This document shows, piece by piece, positions 1 through 6,747 of a DNA stretch of 13,393 nt. The stretch lies in contig JAKAOI010000011.1 in NCBI GenBank assembly GCA_021812265.1, positions 1-13,393 on the forward strand, given 5' to 3'. Source of the DNA: Chloroflexota bacterium (GTDB lineage Bacteria; Chloroflexota; Ktedonobacteria; Ktedonobacterales; JACDGC01). Below the pieces are notes generated by a model. That model saw nothing but the letters and a program-made list of their open reading frames with translations, was not told the DNA's origin and did no database searches. Each line of letters starts with the position of its first letter. The stretch's first letter is position 1. The position numbers were made by a program, and so were the translations under genes.

Positions 1-136
1 ATTTGGCGGCATACTTGCCGATACTATGGGGTACACACCGGTATTTTTTGCAGGTATTGTATTTAATTTTCTGGCTGCCGCCGGCTTTCAATGGTATTCT
101 AAAAATCCGGCGCAACTCAGCGCACAGTCCAAATAA
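1..136 (+). CDS. C-terminal end of a membrane transporter, probably major facilitator superfamily (partial)
   Basis: An open frame enters from the left edge (first full codon at base 2) and stops at TAA 134-136, leaving 44 residues. They read as a short loop with GGILAD, then a hydrophobic helix (PVFFAGIVFNFLAAAGF), then a short polar tail ending in SAQSK. A G-G-x-L-A-D loop followed by a last helix is the usual ending of MFS transporters, so the call rests on that pattern. Substrate and direction of transport cannot be judged from this piece. Another multi-pass transporter family would also fit. It is followed by a weak terminator-like hairpin and then the separate hpt promoter, so it is probably not in an operon with hpt. 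Confidence 0.5.
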   Translation, partial: FGGILADTMGYTPVFFAGIVFNFLAAAGFQWYSKNPAQLSAQSK

Positions 137-162
137 GCCGCACGCTTTGCCGGCGTATATTT

Positions 163-195
163 GCCGCATTGTTCAACAATAAGGCGCTGCTTTTT
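163..195 (+). terminator. possible weak intrinsic terminator after the transporter gene
   Basis: GCC (163-165) and ATTG (168-171) can pair with CAAT (177-180) and GGC (183-185) around a TTCAA loop. A TTTTT run follows at 191-195 after five extra bases. The stem is interrupted and the T run is set off from it, so this is only a candidate. Confidence 0.3.
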
Positions 196-223
196 ATTGA
201 ACAGAGTTCTCCGGCTCTTCTTT

Positions 224-253
224 TTGCCATTATAAGGCCGTTGCGTATATACT
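224..253 (+). promoter_or_regulatory. hpt promoter (-35 TTGCCA, -10 TATACT)
   Basis: TTGCCA at 224-229 and TATACT at 248-253 are separated by 18 bases. Transcription should begin near 260, giving a leader of about 28 bases. That leader contains the ribosome site GGAG at 273-276, 11 bases before the hpt ATG. Confidence 0.65.
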
Positions 254-287
254 AAATTAATAAAATTTTTTTGGAGCAGTTTACAAT

Positions 288-836
288 ATGTATCAAGAAG
301 CCGCAGATATAGATCATATTATTATTGATGAAAACCATTTGAAAGATCGCGTAACAGAGCTGGGCGCGGAAATTACCCGCGACTATCAGGGAGAATCTAT
401 ATTGCTGGTGGGCATATTGAAAGGCGCCGTGATATTTATGGCTGATTTAGCGCGAGCAATTCGCTGCCCAATTTCCATAGATTTTATGGCGGTTTCCAGC
501 TATGGAAACCAAACCGAATCTCAAGGGGTCGTGCGGTTCATTAAAGATCTGGATGAACCAATAGAAAATAAACATGTGTTGCTGGTTGAAGATATTATCG
601 ACAGCGGATTGACACTCAACTATGTAGTTGAGCATTTAAAGTTAAAAAATCCGGCGTCGCTAAAAATCTGCGCCTTACTCGACAAATCAAAATCACGCAC
701 GAAAGCGGTAAAGGTAGACTATATCGGCTTTGATGTGCCCAATGAATTTGTAGTAGGGTATGGGCTGGATTATGCGCAGCGATACCGCACACTGCCCTAT
801 ATCGGTATATTAAAACCGCAAGTATATATGGCTTAA
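288..836 (+). CDS. hpt: hypoxanthine phosphoribosyltransferase
   Basis: A 182-residue type I phosphoribosyltransferase of the bacterial Hpt size class. It salvages hypoxanthine (and usually guanine) with PRPP to give IMP or GMP in the cytoplasm. The PRPP-binding motif VLLVEDIIDSGLTL lies at about residues 97-110, with the acidic pair E101-D102. The family loop MAVSSYGN is at 67-74, and KICALLDK and FVVGYGLDYAQRYR follow in the usual order. The start ATG at 288 has GGAG 11 bases upstream. The gene has its own promoter (224-253) and a strong terminator (897-925), so it is probably transcribed alone. In many bacteria hpt sits beside tilS and ftsH; neither is visible here. The family assignment is secure, but purine preference cannot be read from sequence alone. 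Confidence 0.95.
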   Translation: MYQEAADIDHIIIDENHLKDRVTELGAEITRDYQGESILLVGILKGAVIFMADLARAIRCPISIDFMAVSSYGNQTESQGVVRFIKDLDEPIENKHVLLVEDIIDSGLTLNYVVEHLKLKNPASLKICALLDKSKSRTKAVKVDYIGFDVPNEFVVGYGLDYAQRYRTLPYIGILKPQVYMA

Positions 837-896
837 ATCGCACACCGCAAATCTGGCGCGCGATTAATCATATAAATCAACAAGCACAAACAAAGC

Positions 897-925
897 GGGC
901 GGCTGTAATGGCCGCCCAAGTTTTT
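897..925 (+). terminator. intrinsic terminator of hpt
   Basis: GGGCGGC (897-903) pairs perfectly with GCCGCCC (911-917) around a 7-base loop. AAG and then TTTTT (921-925) follow. It lies 60 bases after the hpt stop and separates hpt from the pseudokinase gene. Confidence 0.85.
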
Positions 926-1013
926 ATGCCGCCGCACACACATCATTTCCAGATCTTGCACCAACAACACCACGAATCCTTAGGAAGCCCTGCCGGCGCT
1001 ATTTCACATACAT

Positions 1014-1042
1014 TTGCGGGAACGCACTATTTTTGGCATACT
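1014..1042 (+). promoter_or_regulatory. candidate promoter of the pseudokinase gene (-35 TTGCGG, -10 CATACT)
   Basis: TTGCGG at 1014-1019 and CATACT at 1037-1042 have a 17-base spacer. Transcription would begin near 1049, about 56 bases before the ATG at 1105. The -35 is identical to that of the nusA promoter. The first base of the -10 departs from the TATACT seen elsewhere in the window. The remaining bases from 926 to 1104 show no gene I can support. Confidence 0.5.
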
Positions 1043-1104
1043 CCATGCGTCATTAAATCCTGTGTATATTACATAGCCGAAGCAAGGCTGCAGGAAGGCA
1101 AAAT

Positions 1105-2361
1105 ATGTTGCATCCCGATCATGAAACCAATCCAGACCAACCGCCATTTGAAGGAAGAGCGCATACTACTATGGCTGCAGGTATAACGTTAACCCAAGGC
1201 CGATATATTATTCAAGAATACGCCGGATACGCATCTTCCGCAGAAATATATACCGGATATGACGCAGTTGCCAGGCAAAGTGTGTTAATTCGCGGGTATG
1301 AACTGCAAAAATTTGCGCCGGTGGAATATATCGAAGCCGCAGCATTCGACGCGCACAAAGCTGCCGGCAGCCCGCATCCAAATATTTTGCGCATATACAA
1401 CTACGAAAAACGCAATAATGCGCTGTTTATTGTCAGTGAAAGGCTGTATCAGCCGCTTCGCGGAGTGTTAACCACTTATACGCCCGACATGAACATGAAA
1501 ATTCGCCTTGCGCGCCAAGTTGCTTCGGCGCTGGCATATTTACACGGGAAAGGCGTTACCTATGGAATATTAACCCCTAATATGCTGGATATCACCCCAT
1601 CCGGCGACGCGCGGCTGATGGATGTGGGCGGCAGATGGCTGTTTGAGTTTATGGCAAAACCATTCCCGCCAGATATATTTATGAGTATTAATTATTTGGC
1701 CCCGGAAGAACGCAGTGGATCCGCTCCATCCTTCAAAACAGATATCTACCACTATGGGGCGCTGCTCTGGCAGCTATTTACCGGAGAAGAGCCGCATCAG
1801 CGCATTACCGCAACTGCATTGCAGCAAAATCTGCAAGTGCCCGACGCTATTACTCGAATTATCGGCAATTGCGTCGCAGATGACCCATCGCGCAGGCCGC
1901 AAGATATGGGCATCGTCTATTATATGCTTCGCGGATCCCCGGGAGAGCAAACACAAAAAATGCCGCGCACCATCTGCACTATTTCTGCCGCAAAGAAAAA
2001 ATTCCGCCGAGAGCAGTTTGCGCCAACCCAATTTTTAGATGAAAATCCGTTTGCTCCTAAAAAATCCAAACCAGCCGATGAGTCGCATAAGCCAACTAAA
2101 AATGAACCGCTGTTCCCTTCACACTCTACCGAAACAGAACTCTATTCGCCAACACTTCCCCGCGAACAAGGAATGCGTCCATTTACCGCATCAAAACCCC
2201 AAACAGCCGATAACGATGTATTTGCAGAAATGCGCGCCGCACTTGCCGAAGAACAGCAGTTTAAACAAAATCCGGAAAACGACGACGCTTTAAATAAAAA
2301 ACGCCCGTCTTCCGGATTAAAAATCGCCATAACAAAACTGTTGCAGCGCAAAAAATCATAA
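1105..2361 (+). CDS. pseudokinase: Ser/Thr protein-kinase fold lacking catalytic residues, with disordered tail
   Basis: 418 residues. Residues about 26-285 follow the Hanks-type kinase fold: LHGKG before the catalytic loop, APE at 199-201, D213 in KTDIYHYG, and GALLWQLFTGEEP after it. The catalytic parts are gone. The Gly-rich loop reads AGYASSAEIYTG, the ATP-anchoring Lys of VAIK is Arg (R63 in VLIR), HRD is Tyr-Gly-Ile (153-155), the Asn after it aligns with M160, and DFG is DVG (173-175). Asp173 survives. Known pseudokinases act as scaffolds or allosteric partners, so a non-catalytic role is inferred. Residues about 290-418 are rich in Pro, Lys, Ser and Glu and look disordered, ending in a basic segment (KIAITKLLQRKKS). 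There is no membrane segment. GGAAGG at 1093-1098 supports the ATG at 1105. The gene has its own promoter and converges on two unknown genes. The partner is unknown; an intact kinase lies at 11886-13238. Confidence 0.85.
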   Translation: MLHPDHETNPDQPPFEGRAHTTMAAGITLTQGRYIIQEYAGYASSAEIYTGYDAVARQSVLIRGYELQKFAPVEYIEAAAFDAHKAAGSPHPNILRIYNYEKRNNALFIVSERLYQPLRGVLTTYTPDMNMKIRLARQVASALAYLHGKGVTYGILTPNMLDITPSGDARLMDVGGRWLFEFMAKPFPPDIFMSINYLAPEERSGSAPSFKTDIYHYGALLWQLFTGEEPHQRITATALQQNLQVPDAITRIIGNCVADDPSRRPQDMGIVYYMLRGSPGEQTQKMPRTICTISAAKKKFRREQFAPTQFLDENPFAPKKSKPADESHKPTKNEPLFPSHSTETELYSPTLPREQGMRPFTASKPQTADNDVFAEMRAALAEEQQFKQNPENDDALNKKRPSSGLKIAITKLLQRKKS

Positions 2362-2409
2362 CACAACACGCCGCAGTATACTAAGCTGGTCTTTCACATG
2401 GATCCTGCG

Positions 2410-3111
2410 TTAGTTGGTAAATATGCGAAAAATATTGCGGCGGCCAGACTCATTGCCCGGATCCGTCGGCTCGGGTCCGCCCGGCGCGCCAAGATCGTTG
2501 TTGGGAGTATTAATTCCCGGATAAGAAGTTTCTCCCCAGCGAGGAGCTACACTTGGCACTGGTTGCGTCGCTCTATCTTCACCTTGGTTTGTTGGCGTAT
2601 TCTGCCACGATCCCGAGGAAGGCATATTTGGAGCGGTTGGCTGGCGTGTGGCCGATTGCGCCGGCGCCGAAGGGTTGGATGTGGTTGGTGTTTTAGGCGC
2701 CGCGCCCAGACGATCATGATCAATCCAGTCATAGGCGCCGCCCAACGCATGTTCGCACCACGTTGAATAATCCTTAGGAGCCAATCCGGTTTTCTCAAAA
2801 TGATCTAGCCGGTGCATCGTTAAAATTAACCATTCTTCGCCTTGTTCCACCATGCGATCTAATAAATCCATGCTATTAACGCCGTCTCGCTGCAGCCGTT
2901 CAATAGCGTTTAATTCCGAGGCAGATGGACGGAATGATTCTTCCTGCGAGTCATTTTCACGAAGATCGGAGCGAAGTTTTGCAATTTTTTCGTCTAGTGA
3001 ACGAGTTTCGCGGTCCACATACCACGCCATATAGCTATCTGAAACCTGCTGCATTGCTTCGAGCGGGATCATCGCGTACAATCGTGTTACAACCGATGGA
3101 TCTGTGCCCAT
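2410..3111 (-). CDS. unrecognised protein with helical N-terminal region and Pro/Asn/Thr-rich tail
   Basis: 233 residues that I do not recognise. Residues 1 to about 138 look helical and folded. They include a charged, coiled-coil-like stretch (residues about 34-56, with DEKIAKLRSDLREND) and Trp/His-containing motifs (EEWLILTMHRLDHF, CEHALGGAYDWIDHDRLG). Residues about 140-233 are low complexity, rich in Pro, Asn, Ser, Thr and Gly, and look disordered, ending in a short basic-aromatic piece (RRNIFRIFTN). There is no signal peptide or membrane segment. GAGGA about 9 bases before the ATG supports the start at 3111. The gene lies 131 bases downstream of the next unknown gene on the same strand. 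That spacer holds GC-rich inverted repeats (CCGCGC with GCGCGG at about 3149-3170) but no clear terminator or promoter, so co-transcription is likely. It converges on the pseudokinase gene with 48 bases between stops. Confidence 0.75.
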   Translation of the reverse strand: MGTDPSVVTRLYAMIPLEAMQQVSDSYMAWYVDRETRSLDEKIAKLRSDLRENDSQEESFRPSASELNAIERLQRDGVNSMDLLDRMVEQGEEWLILTMHRLDHFEKTGLAPKDYSTWCEHALGGAYDWIDHDRLGAAPKTPTTSNPSAPAQSATRQPTAPNMPSSGSWQNTPTNQGEDRATQPVPSVAPRWGETSYPGINTPNNDLGAPGGPEPTDPGNESGRRNIFRIFTN

Positions 3112-3242
3112 TATAGTATTTCCTCACCAATTCTTTTCCGCGCAACGCTTGGCGCGCGGTAAAATATCTTTTCGTGAAGCCTGCGCGGTTTTGCTGAAGC
3201 AGCGCGCGGACTTTCAGTTATTTCATGCAGAAATTACTGGTT

Positions 3243-3737
3243 TTATTTATTACCGGATTTTTGCTCTGGCTCTTTTGTCGCATTATTTGCGAGAGCGTGC
3301 AGCGCGTCTACCGGATTTTCTGGAACTTGCGCCGCGTATGAATTCAAACGAGAGATAACGTCGGAGGGTACCTGCGACGACTGCGTGTTCGGGCGCGGTG
3401 TATTTAAACCTTTATCGCCGGCCAGATTCGCCGCTGAATTCTGCGCTGTATTTTGCTGCGGAATTTGAGAGCGAACTACCGGCTGGCGTAAGTGAGGGTC
3501 GGAGTCTCCCGCGGTTGCGCCAGCCGAAGCGCGAGACGCGCTTATGCCAAGTGTATTACCTCGCGAGGTATAATCTAAAAGCGCGCTTACCAGCGGATTG
3601 CTGGTATCGGGCAAAGTTGTAGGGTGAGAAGGCGCCATGCGCTGTACCCGTTCGCGTTCCTGTTCATGCAGCGCAATCTGTTCGCGTAAATTTCTGCCGC
3701 GTTCTTGATGCTGCAGCCACTGTTTGTATTTACCCAT
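3243..3737 (-). CDS. unrecognised small protein with coiled-coil start and low-complexity middle
   Basis: 164 residues that I do not recognise. Residues 1-34 are rich in Gln, Glu, Arg and Leu (WLQHQERGRNLREQIALHEQ and onward) and should form a single long helix or coiled coil. The middle, about 35-120, is rich in Ser, Asn, Thr, Gln, Pro and Ala and looks disordered. A short helical motif near 125-155 (DVISRLNSYA, PVDALHALANN) precedes a charged tail. There is no export signal, membrane segment or cysteine. GAGGAG, with 7 bases to the ATG, supports the start at 3737. A strong promoter (3873-3901) drives it, and probably the 233-residue gene after it. The shared design of helical head plus disordered tail in both neighbours suggests related roles, perhaps with the adjacent pseudokinase; that is inference. 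Confidence 0.7.
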   Translation of the reverse strand: MGKYKQWLQHQERGRNLREQIALHEQERERVQRMAPSHPTTLPDTSNPLVSALLDYTSRGNTLGISASRASAGATAGDSDPHLRQPVVRSQIPQQNTAQNSAANLAGDKGLNTPRPNTQSSQVPSDVISRLNSYAAQVPENPVDALHALANNATKEPEQKSGNK

Positions 3738-3872
3738 TCATATTCTCCTCTGGTGAACCGCCATATCGAATGAAACACCATGCCGCGCAAATCTTTTTAT
3801 TGCCGCTTATTTTGCGCAACGCACAATGCGTCGGTGTATGCAGGTTCCGGAAAGGTTTGTGTTGATGGGGCA

Positions 3873-3901
3873 AGTATATCATGAAACCATTTTTGCGGCA
3901 A
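3873..3901 (-). promoter_or_regulatory. promoter of the two unrecognised genes (-35 TTGCCG, -10 TATACT)
   Basis: On the minus strand, TTGCCG (3896-3901) and TATACT (3873-3878) are 17 bases apart, and TG precedes the -10 as in an extended -10. Transcription should begin near 3866, leaving a leader of about 129 bases before the ATG at 3737. The promoter lies inside an otherwise gene-free stretch (3738-3966). Confidence 0.7.
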
Positions 3902-3960
3902 TAGCCCTAGGTGAATTAGGTCCATATGGGCTACCAACCAAACAACTGCATACAAATCAA

Positions 3961-3973
3961 CGCCTTTCAGGCG
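3961..3973 (-). terminator. small hairpin at the methyltransferase stop, possible weak terminator
   Basis: On the minus strand CGCCT-GAA-AGGCG forms a 5-base-pair stem that includes the TGA stop codon. TTGATTTG follows, which is only partly T-rich. It may weakly end transcription or simply be chance. Confidence 0.3.
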
Positions 3974-4872
3974 TCCCACCGCGCAAAAATTGCCGAAGAT
4001 AATATACGGCCGGCTGATTCTTCACGAACTCCCAGTTCCCCAAAAACATAATTTTCTTTTTCAGATTTCGGCAGAGCGCCACTCAACGTATTGCCCAGCG
4101 CCACAGAAGAATAGCGCACGCTGTAGCTCGTTAAAAAAATACCCAGCGGGTTAGGGGCTAACACGCTTTGTATTGCTTCCAGCAATATCGGCAATCCTGT
4201 TTCAAATTTCCAAACCTCGCCTTTGGGGCCACGGCCAAACGCCGGCGGATCCAGAATAATCAGATCATAGCGTGTTCCGCGGCGCGCCTCGCGGCGCACA
4301 AATTTGACGGCGTCATCCACCAACCAGCGCACCGGCGCGGCAGCCAATTTATTCAGCTCGGCGTTTTGCTTTGCCCATTCTATAGCCAACGGTGAAGCGT
4401 CTACATGGGTAACTTTAGCGCCGCAGCGCGCCGCAATTATTGTAGCTGCTCCAGAGTACCCAAACAGATTCAACACATGCCGCTTTTCTGCGCCGGAAGC
4501 TAACTTCTGCGCCATCCATTCCCATTGCGGCGCTTGCTCCGGAAATATGCCGGTGTGCTTAAACGGAGAAAGTTTTGCGGCAAACGTAAAGTCTTTCCAT
4601 TGCACCGGCCAAAAATCCGGCATCTTCGTTTTCTTGCTCCAGCGCGCCGCTTTTTCCTCTTCTTCCGCTGCCTCCACCTGCTTGCTATATCGAGCGTCAG
4701 CGCTCTGCCACAGCAATGCATTTCCCCGGATGGGCCAAATTGCCTGTGGCTCTGGCCGCGCCAGCCGATAGGAGCCAAAACGTTCCAGCTTTTGTTCTGC
4801 GCCGGTATCTAACAGCGCATATTGGGAAGTATTCCACGAAGTGGCAAGATGCATTTCAATAATTTTATTCAT
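3967..4872 (-). CDS. class I SAM-dependent methyltransferase, RlmI/RlmC-like (COG1092 type)
   Basis: 301 residues. The SAM-binding Rossmann core shows motif I LNLFGYSGAAT (135-144), the acidic motif II residue D158 in THVDAS, and the catalytic-region motif LDPPAFGRGPKGEVWK (207-222). The N-terminal part (LLDTGAEQKLERFGSYRLARP) matches family members that lack the PUA domain of E. coli RlmI. The substrate is probably rRNA, by family. In m5C enzymes of this group a Cys sits in an S-C-S motif after the DPP motif; here the place is taken by TSYS (248-251), so the exact base and atom modified are uncertain. No ribosome site is visible before the ATG at 4872. A TATAAT at 4880-4885 lies only 7 bases away, which could mean a leaderless message. 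The next in-frame ATG (residue 7) also lacks a ribosome site. The gene lies downstream of nrnA but behind a terminator shape. Confidence 0.85.
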   Translation of the reverse strand: MNKIIEMHLATSWNTSQYALLDTGAEQKLERFGSYRLARPEPQAIWPIRGNALLWQSADARYSKQVEAAEEEEKAARWSKKTKMPDFWPVQWKDFTFAAKLSPFKHTGIFPEQAPQWEWMAQKLASGAEKRHVLNLFGYSGAATIIAARCGAKVTHVDASPLAIEWAKQNAELNKLAAAPVRWLVDDAVKFVRREARRGTRYDLIILDPPAFGRGPKGEVWKFETGLPILLEAIQSVLAPNPLGIFLTSYSVRYSSVALGNTLSGALPKSEKENYVFGELGVREESAGRILSSAIFARWDA

Positions 4873-4893
4873 GTATTTTATTATAAACTATGC

Positions 4894-4912
4894 AAAAATA
4901 AGGGCGGCGCCC
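4894..4912 (-). terminator. compact intrinsic terminator after nrnA
   Basis: On the minus strand GGGC-GCC-GCCC (4902-4912) is followed directly by TTATTTTTG. It begins about 20 bases after the nrnA stop. The stem is short but pure GC and the T run is good. It probably ends the rbfA-nrnA message before the methyltransferase gene. Confidence 0.6.
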
Positions 4913-4931
4913 ACTGACTATGATTCTATGA

Positions 4932-5963
4932 TTACACTTGCGCCGCTATATGCGCTGCCGCGGCGGCAAGCAGCTTTTCTTTTTCGGCGCGCACATCCCC
5001 AAGCAACACACAGCCTGCCGCGCGCGCATGTCCGCCGCCGCCAAACAAAGTAGTTATAGCGGTGGCGTCACAGGTATCGGTTGTGCGAACGCTAACACGA
5101 ACAGAGTTTGCATCAGTTTGACGAAATAAAATGGCAACTTGGGCGCCGCGAACATCTACTAAGTAAGAAGGTATGCCATCATCACCGGAACCTGGCTGCA
5201 ACCCGGCTTGCCCCCACATATCCATGGTTATTTCCGCCCAAACCAGTTTTCCATCGCAGTCTGCACGCAGTGTATGCAACACAAGTCCCAGCAGCTGCGC
5301 CGAAGCAAACTCATGCAGGCGATACATCGGTTTTACAATACTTTGCGGAACTGCGCCATAACTCACCAGCAACGACCCCGCAAGCAATGTTCGCGCAGTT
5401 GTTGCGTCAAATTCAAAGGACCGAGTATCAGTAATTATCCCGGCCAGCAGGCACTGCGCAGCATTTTTATTCATCGGAAGCTGAAGCTGTTGAATAAACA
5501 ACGTCAGCAATTCCGCTGTCGCCGCCGCCTGCGGATCGATAATATTAACAACACCAAAACCTTGCGATGTAATATGATGATCGATATTTATTATCGGAAT
5601 ACCCATCAATTGAACAGAATATTTCGTAAATATATCGCCATAACGAGTTGCATCGCCGGCGTCCAGCGCTATAATCAAATCAAGTGTTGAATCCGGAAGC
5701 TCGGTTATTATTGAAGCAAAGCCCGGTAAAAACTCAGCGTAACCAAGATCCGGTTCATCCGGCATTAAAACATAGCACGATTTGCCATATTCTGTTAAAG
5801 CAAAAGCCAGCCCAAGCGCGGAACCAATTGCATCGGGATCGGGGTGAGCGTGACCAATCAGCAATATGCTGCCGGAACGTTGTATAAGGCGCAGGGCCTG
5901 CTCTGCCAACACAGGGCTGATATTGCAGGATAATGCTTGTTCAACTGCCGAAAGCGGGATCAT
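4932..5963 (-). CDS. nrnA: DHH/DHHA1 phosphoesterase, oligoribonuclease and pAp-phosphatase NrnA
   Basis: 343 residues with the full NrnA layout. The DHH domain carries the metal ligands H38-x-H40-P-D42-P-D44, D101, D128-H129-H130 and D179. The DHHA1 domain carries GGGGHARAAG (308-317), which grips the substrate. Most relatives read PDGDAIGS where this one has PDPDAIGS, so the Gly of that loop is Pro43. NrnA degrades 2-5 nucleotide RNA fragments to monomers and removes the 3'-phosphate from pAp; c-di-AMP-derived dinucleotides are substrates of some relatives. It is cytoplasmic. The start ATG lies 3 bases after the rbfA stop, with GAGGA inside the end of rbfA as ribosome site, so translation is probably coupled. 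rbfA-nrnA adjacency is common near infB and supports the call. Exact substrate preference within the family is not readable from sequence. Confidence 0.93.
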   Translation of the reverse strand: MIPLSAVEQALSCNISPVLAEQALRLIQRSGSILLIGHAHPDPDAIGSALGLAFALTEYGKSCYVLMPDEPDLGYAEFLPGFASIITELPDSTLDLIIALDAGDATRYGDIFTKYSVQLMGIPIINIDHHITSQGFGVVNIIDPQAAATAELLTLFIQQLQLPMNKNAAQCLLAGIITDTRSFEFDATTARTLLAGSLLVSYGAVPQSIVKPMYRLHEFASAQLLGLVLHTLRADCDGKLVWAEITMDMWGQAGLQPGSGDDGIPSYLVDVRGAQVAILFRQTDANSVRVSVRTTDTCDATAITTLFGGGGHARAAGCVLLGDVRAEKEKLLAAAAAHIAAQV

Positions 5964-5966
5964 CTG

Positions 5967-6347
5967 CTATTCCTCCACAGTTTCAGCGATATCATTGCTA
6001 TCGCTGGACTCGTGGTTAACTTCGCGAATCAGTTGCAGAATATGCGCGCCTTCCGCTATTGAATGATCTAATTTGAACATGATTTCGGGGGTATAGCGTA
6101 TTTGCATCCGCTGTGCAAGTTCATGACGCAAAAAACCAACTCCATGCTCTAAAGCTTTCATAGAGTCTTTTTGCGCGTGTTCATCTCCCAAAACGCTGAT
6201 ATAAACTTTTGCGTGTCGTAAATCAGCAGATAAATCGACACTGGTCACGCTTACAAATCCCAGCCGCGGATCTTGCATACGTGTGCGTATCAGGTCGCTT
6301 AATTCGTGGGCTATCGTTTCACTTAACTGTTCCTGTCTGTACCGCAT
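5967..6347 (-). CDS. rbfA: 30S ribosome-binding factor A
   Basis: 126 residues from the start chosen here. RbfA binds the immature 30S subunit near helix 1 of 16S rRNA and aids late maturation and cold growth. The single KH-like domain shows the usual order: RYRQEQLSETIAHELSDLI, the turn DPRLGFVSVTSVDLSADL, the strand HAKVYISVLGD, and the end RYTPEIMFKLDHSIAEG. An acidic tail of about 20 residues follows (SSDSNDIAETVEE). An ATG seven codons upstream (6366-6368) is also in frame, but it has no ribosome site. The ATG at 6345-6347 has AGAGGAG 10 bases upstream, so I place the start there. It is separated from infB by 379 bases, while nrnA follows after 3, so rbfA-nrnA look like their own transcription unit. 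The fold call is secure; the start is likely. Confidence 0.92.
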   Translation of the reverse strand: MRYRQEQLSETIAHELSDLIRTRMQDPRLGFVSVTSVDLSADLRHAKVYISVLGDEHAQKDSMKALEHGVGFLRHELAQRMQIRYTPEIMFKLDHSIAEGAHILQLIREVNHESSDSNDIAETVEE

Positions 6348-6396
6348 TGTTAAAAGACTCCTCTTCATCCAGCCGGATTTTTAAATTTTGGCGCGC

Positions 6397-6445
6397 AGTA
6401 TACATATCTGCGCCGCGCTATATTTTGCGCGTATAGCGCGCAAAA
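6397..6445 (-). promoter_or_regulatory. possible rbfA-nrnA promoter with an overlapping dyad
   Basis: On the minus strand a TATACT (6397-6402) lies about 50 bases before the rbfA ATG. No good -35 is present at the right distance (AAATAT at 17 bases). That position is instead overlapped by a 9-base inverted repeat, TTTTGCGCG (6423-6431) and CGCGCAAAA (6437-6445) with a 5-base centre. A weak -35 under a dyad suits a promoter controlled by a DNA-binding protein, but no regulator is identified. Confidence 0.4.
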
Positions 6446-6747
6446 ACGCTATACAACATTGTGGTGTACTATATTTACCATACAAACAAATAATTGCTTT
6501 TCGGCAGAGCTGCAACTGCAGAGAACGGATTGATTGTCTCTTATTTACAGAGATAAAAAAACCTCTTTGCCGTCAGTCCACTATAAGCAGCATAAAGCCT
6601 TATAATTCCATTTTACACATGCCTGAATAATATTTGCATAAAAAAAGCCAGCAACACCTAAATCAATGGCAAAATATTGCAAATTTCCCGCCAAGAATTA
6701 GCGCGCCGCCGGCGTTTCAGCGCAAAAAACTCATGTATATCAAAAAG
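6446..6747. other. intergenic region between rbfA and infB with no supported gene
   Basis: About 300 bases of AT-rich sequence between the rbfA upstream dyad and the infB stop. Plus-strand open frames here lack ribosome sites and protein-like composition. Apart from the T-rich candidate terminator of infB at 6640-6670, I see only short imperfect repeats, such as AGAG...CTCT around 6550-6575. Confidence 0.5.
6640..6670 (-). terminator. candidate infB terminator
   Basis: On the minus strand GCCA (6667-6670) and TGGC (6647-6650) can pair around a 16-base loop with possible wobble pairs inside. A run of seven T (6640-6646) follows. The stem is weak. The string TGGCTTTTTTTAT is identical to the end of the terminator shape upstream of infB (9517-9552). 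Confidence 0.4.

Noticed and set aside
908..1186. 92-residue plus-strand frame between hpt and the pseudokinase
   Set aside because: It starts inside the hpt terminator and overlaps the pseudokinase promoter and start in another frame; composition is rich in His and not protein-like.
2375..2382. TATACT-like sequence readable on both strands between the convergent genes
   Set aside because: No suitable -35 lies at 16-19 bases on either strand, and no gene would be served.
3797..3979. 60-residue minus-strand frame after the methyltransferase gene
   Set aside because: It starts with GTG inside the methyltransferase end, has no ribosome site, and a strong promoter for the next gene (3873-3901) lies within it.
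6423..6445. Dyad upstream of rbfA considered as a terminator
   Set aside because: On both strands the T run lies in the 5' arm and A residues follow the stem, so it cannot act as an intrinsic terminator.
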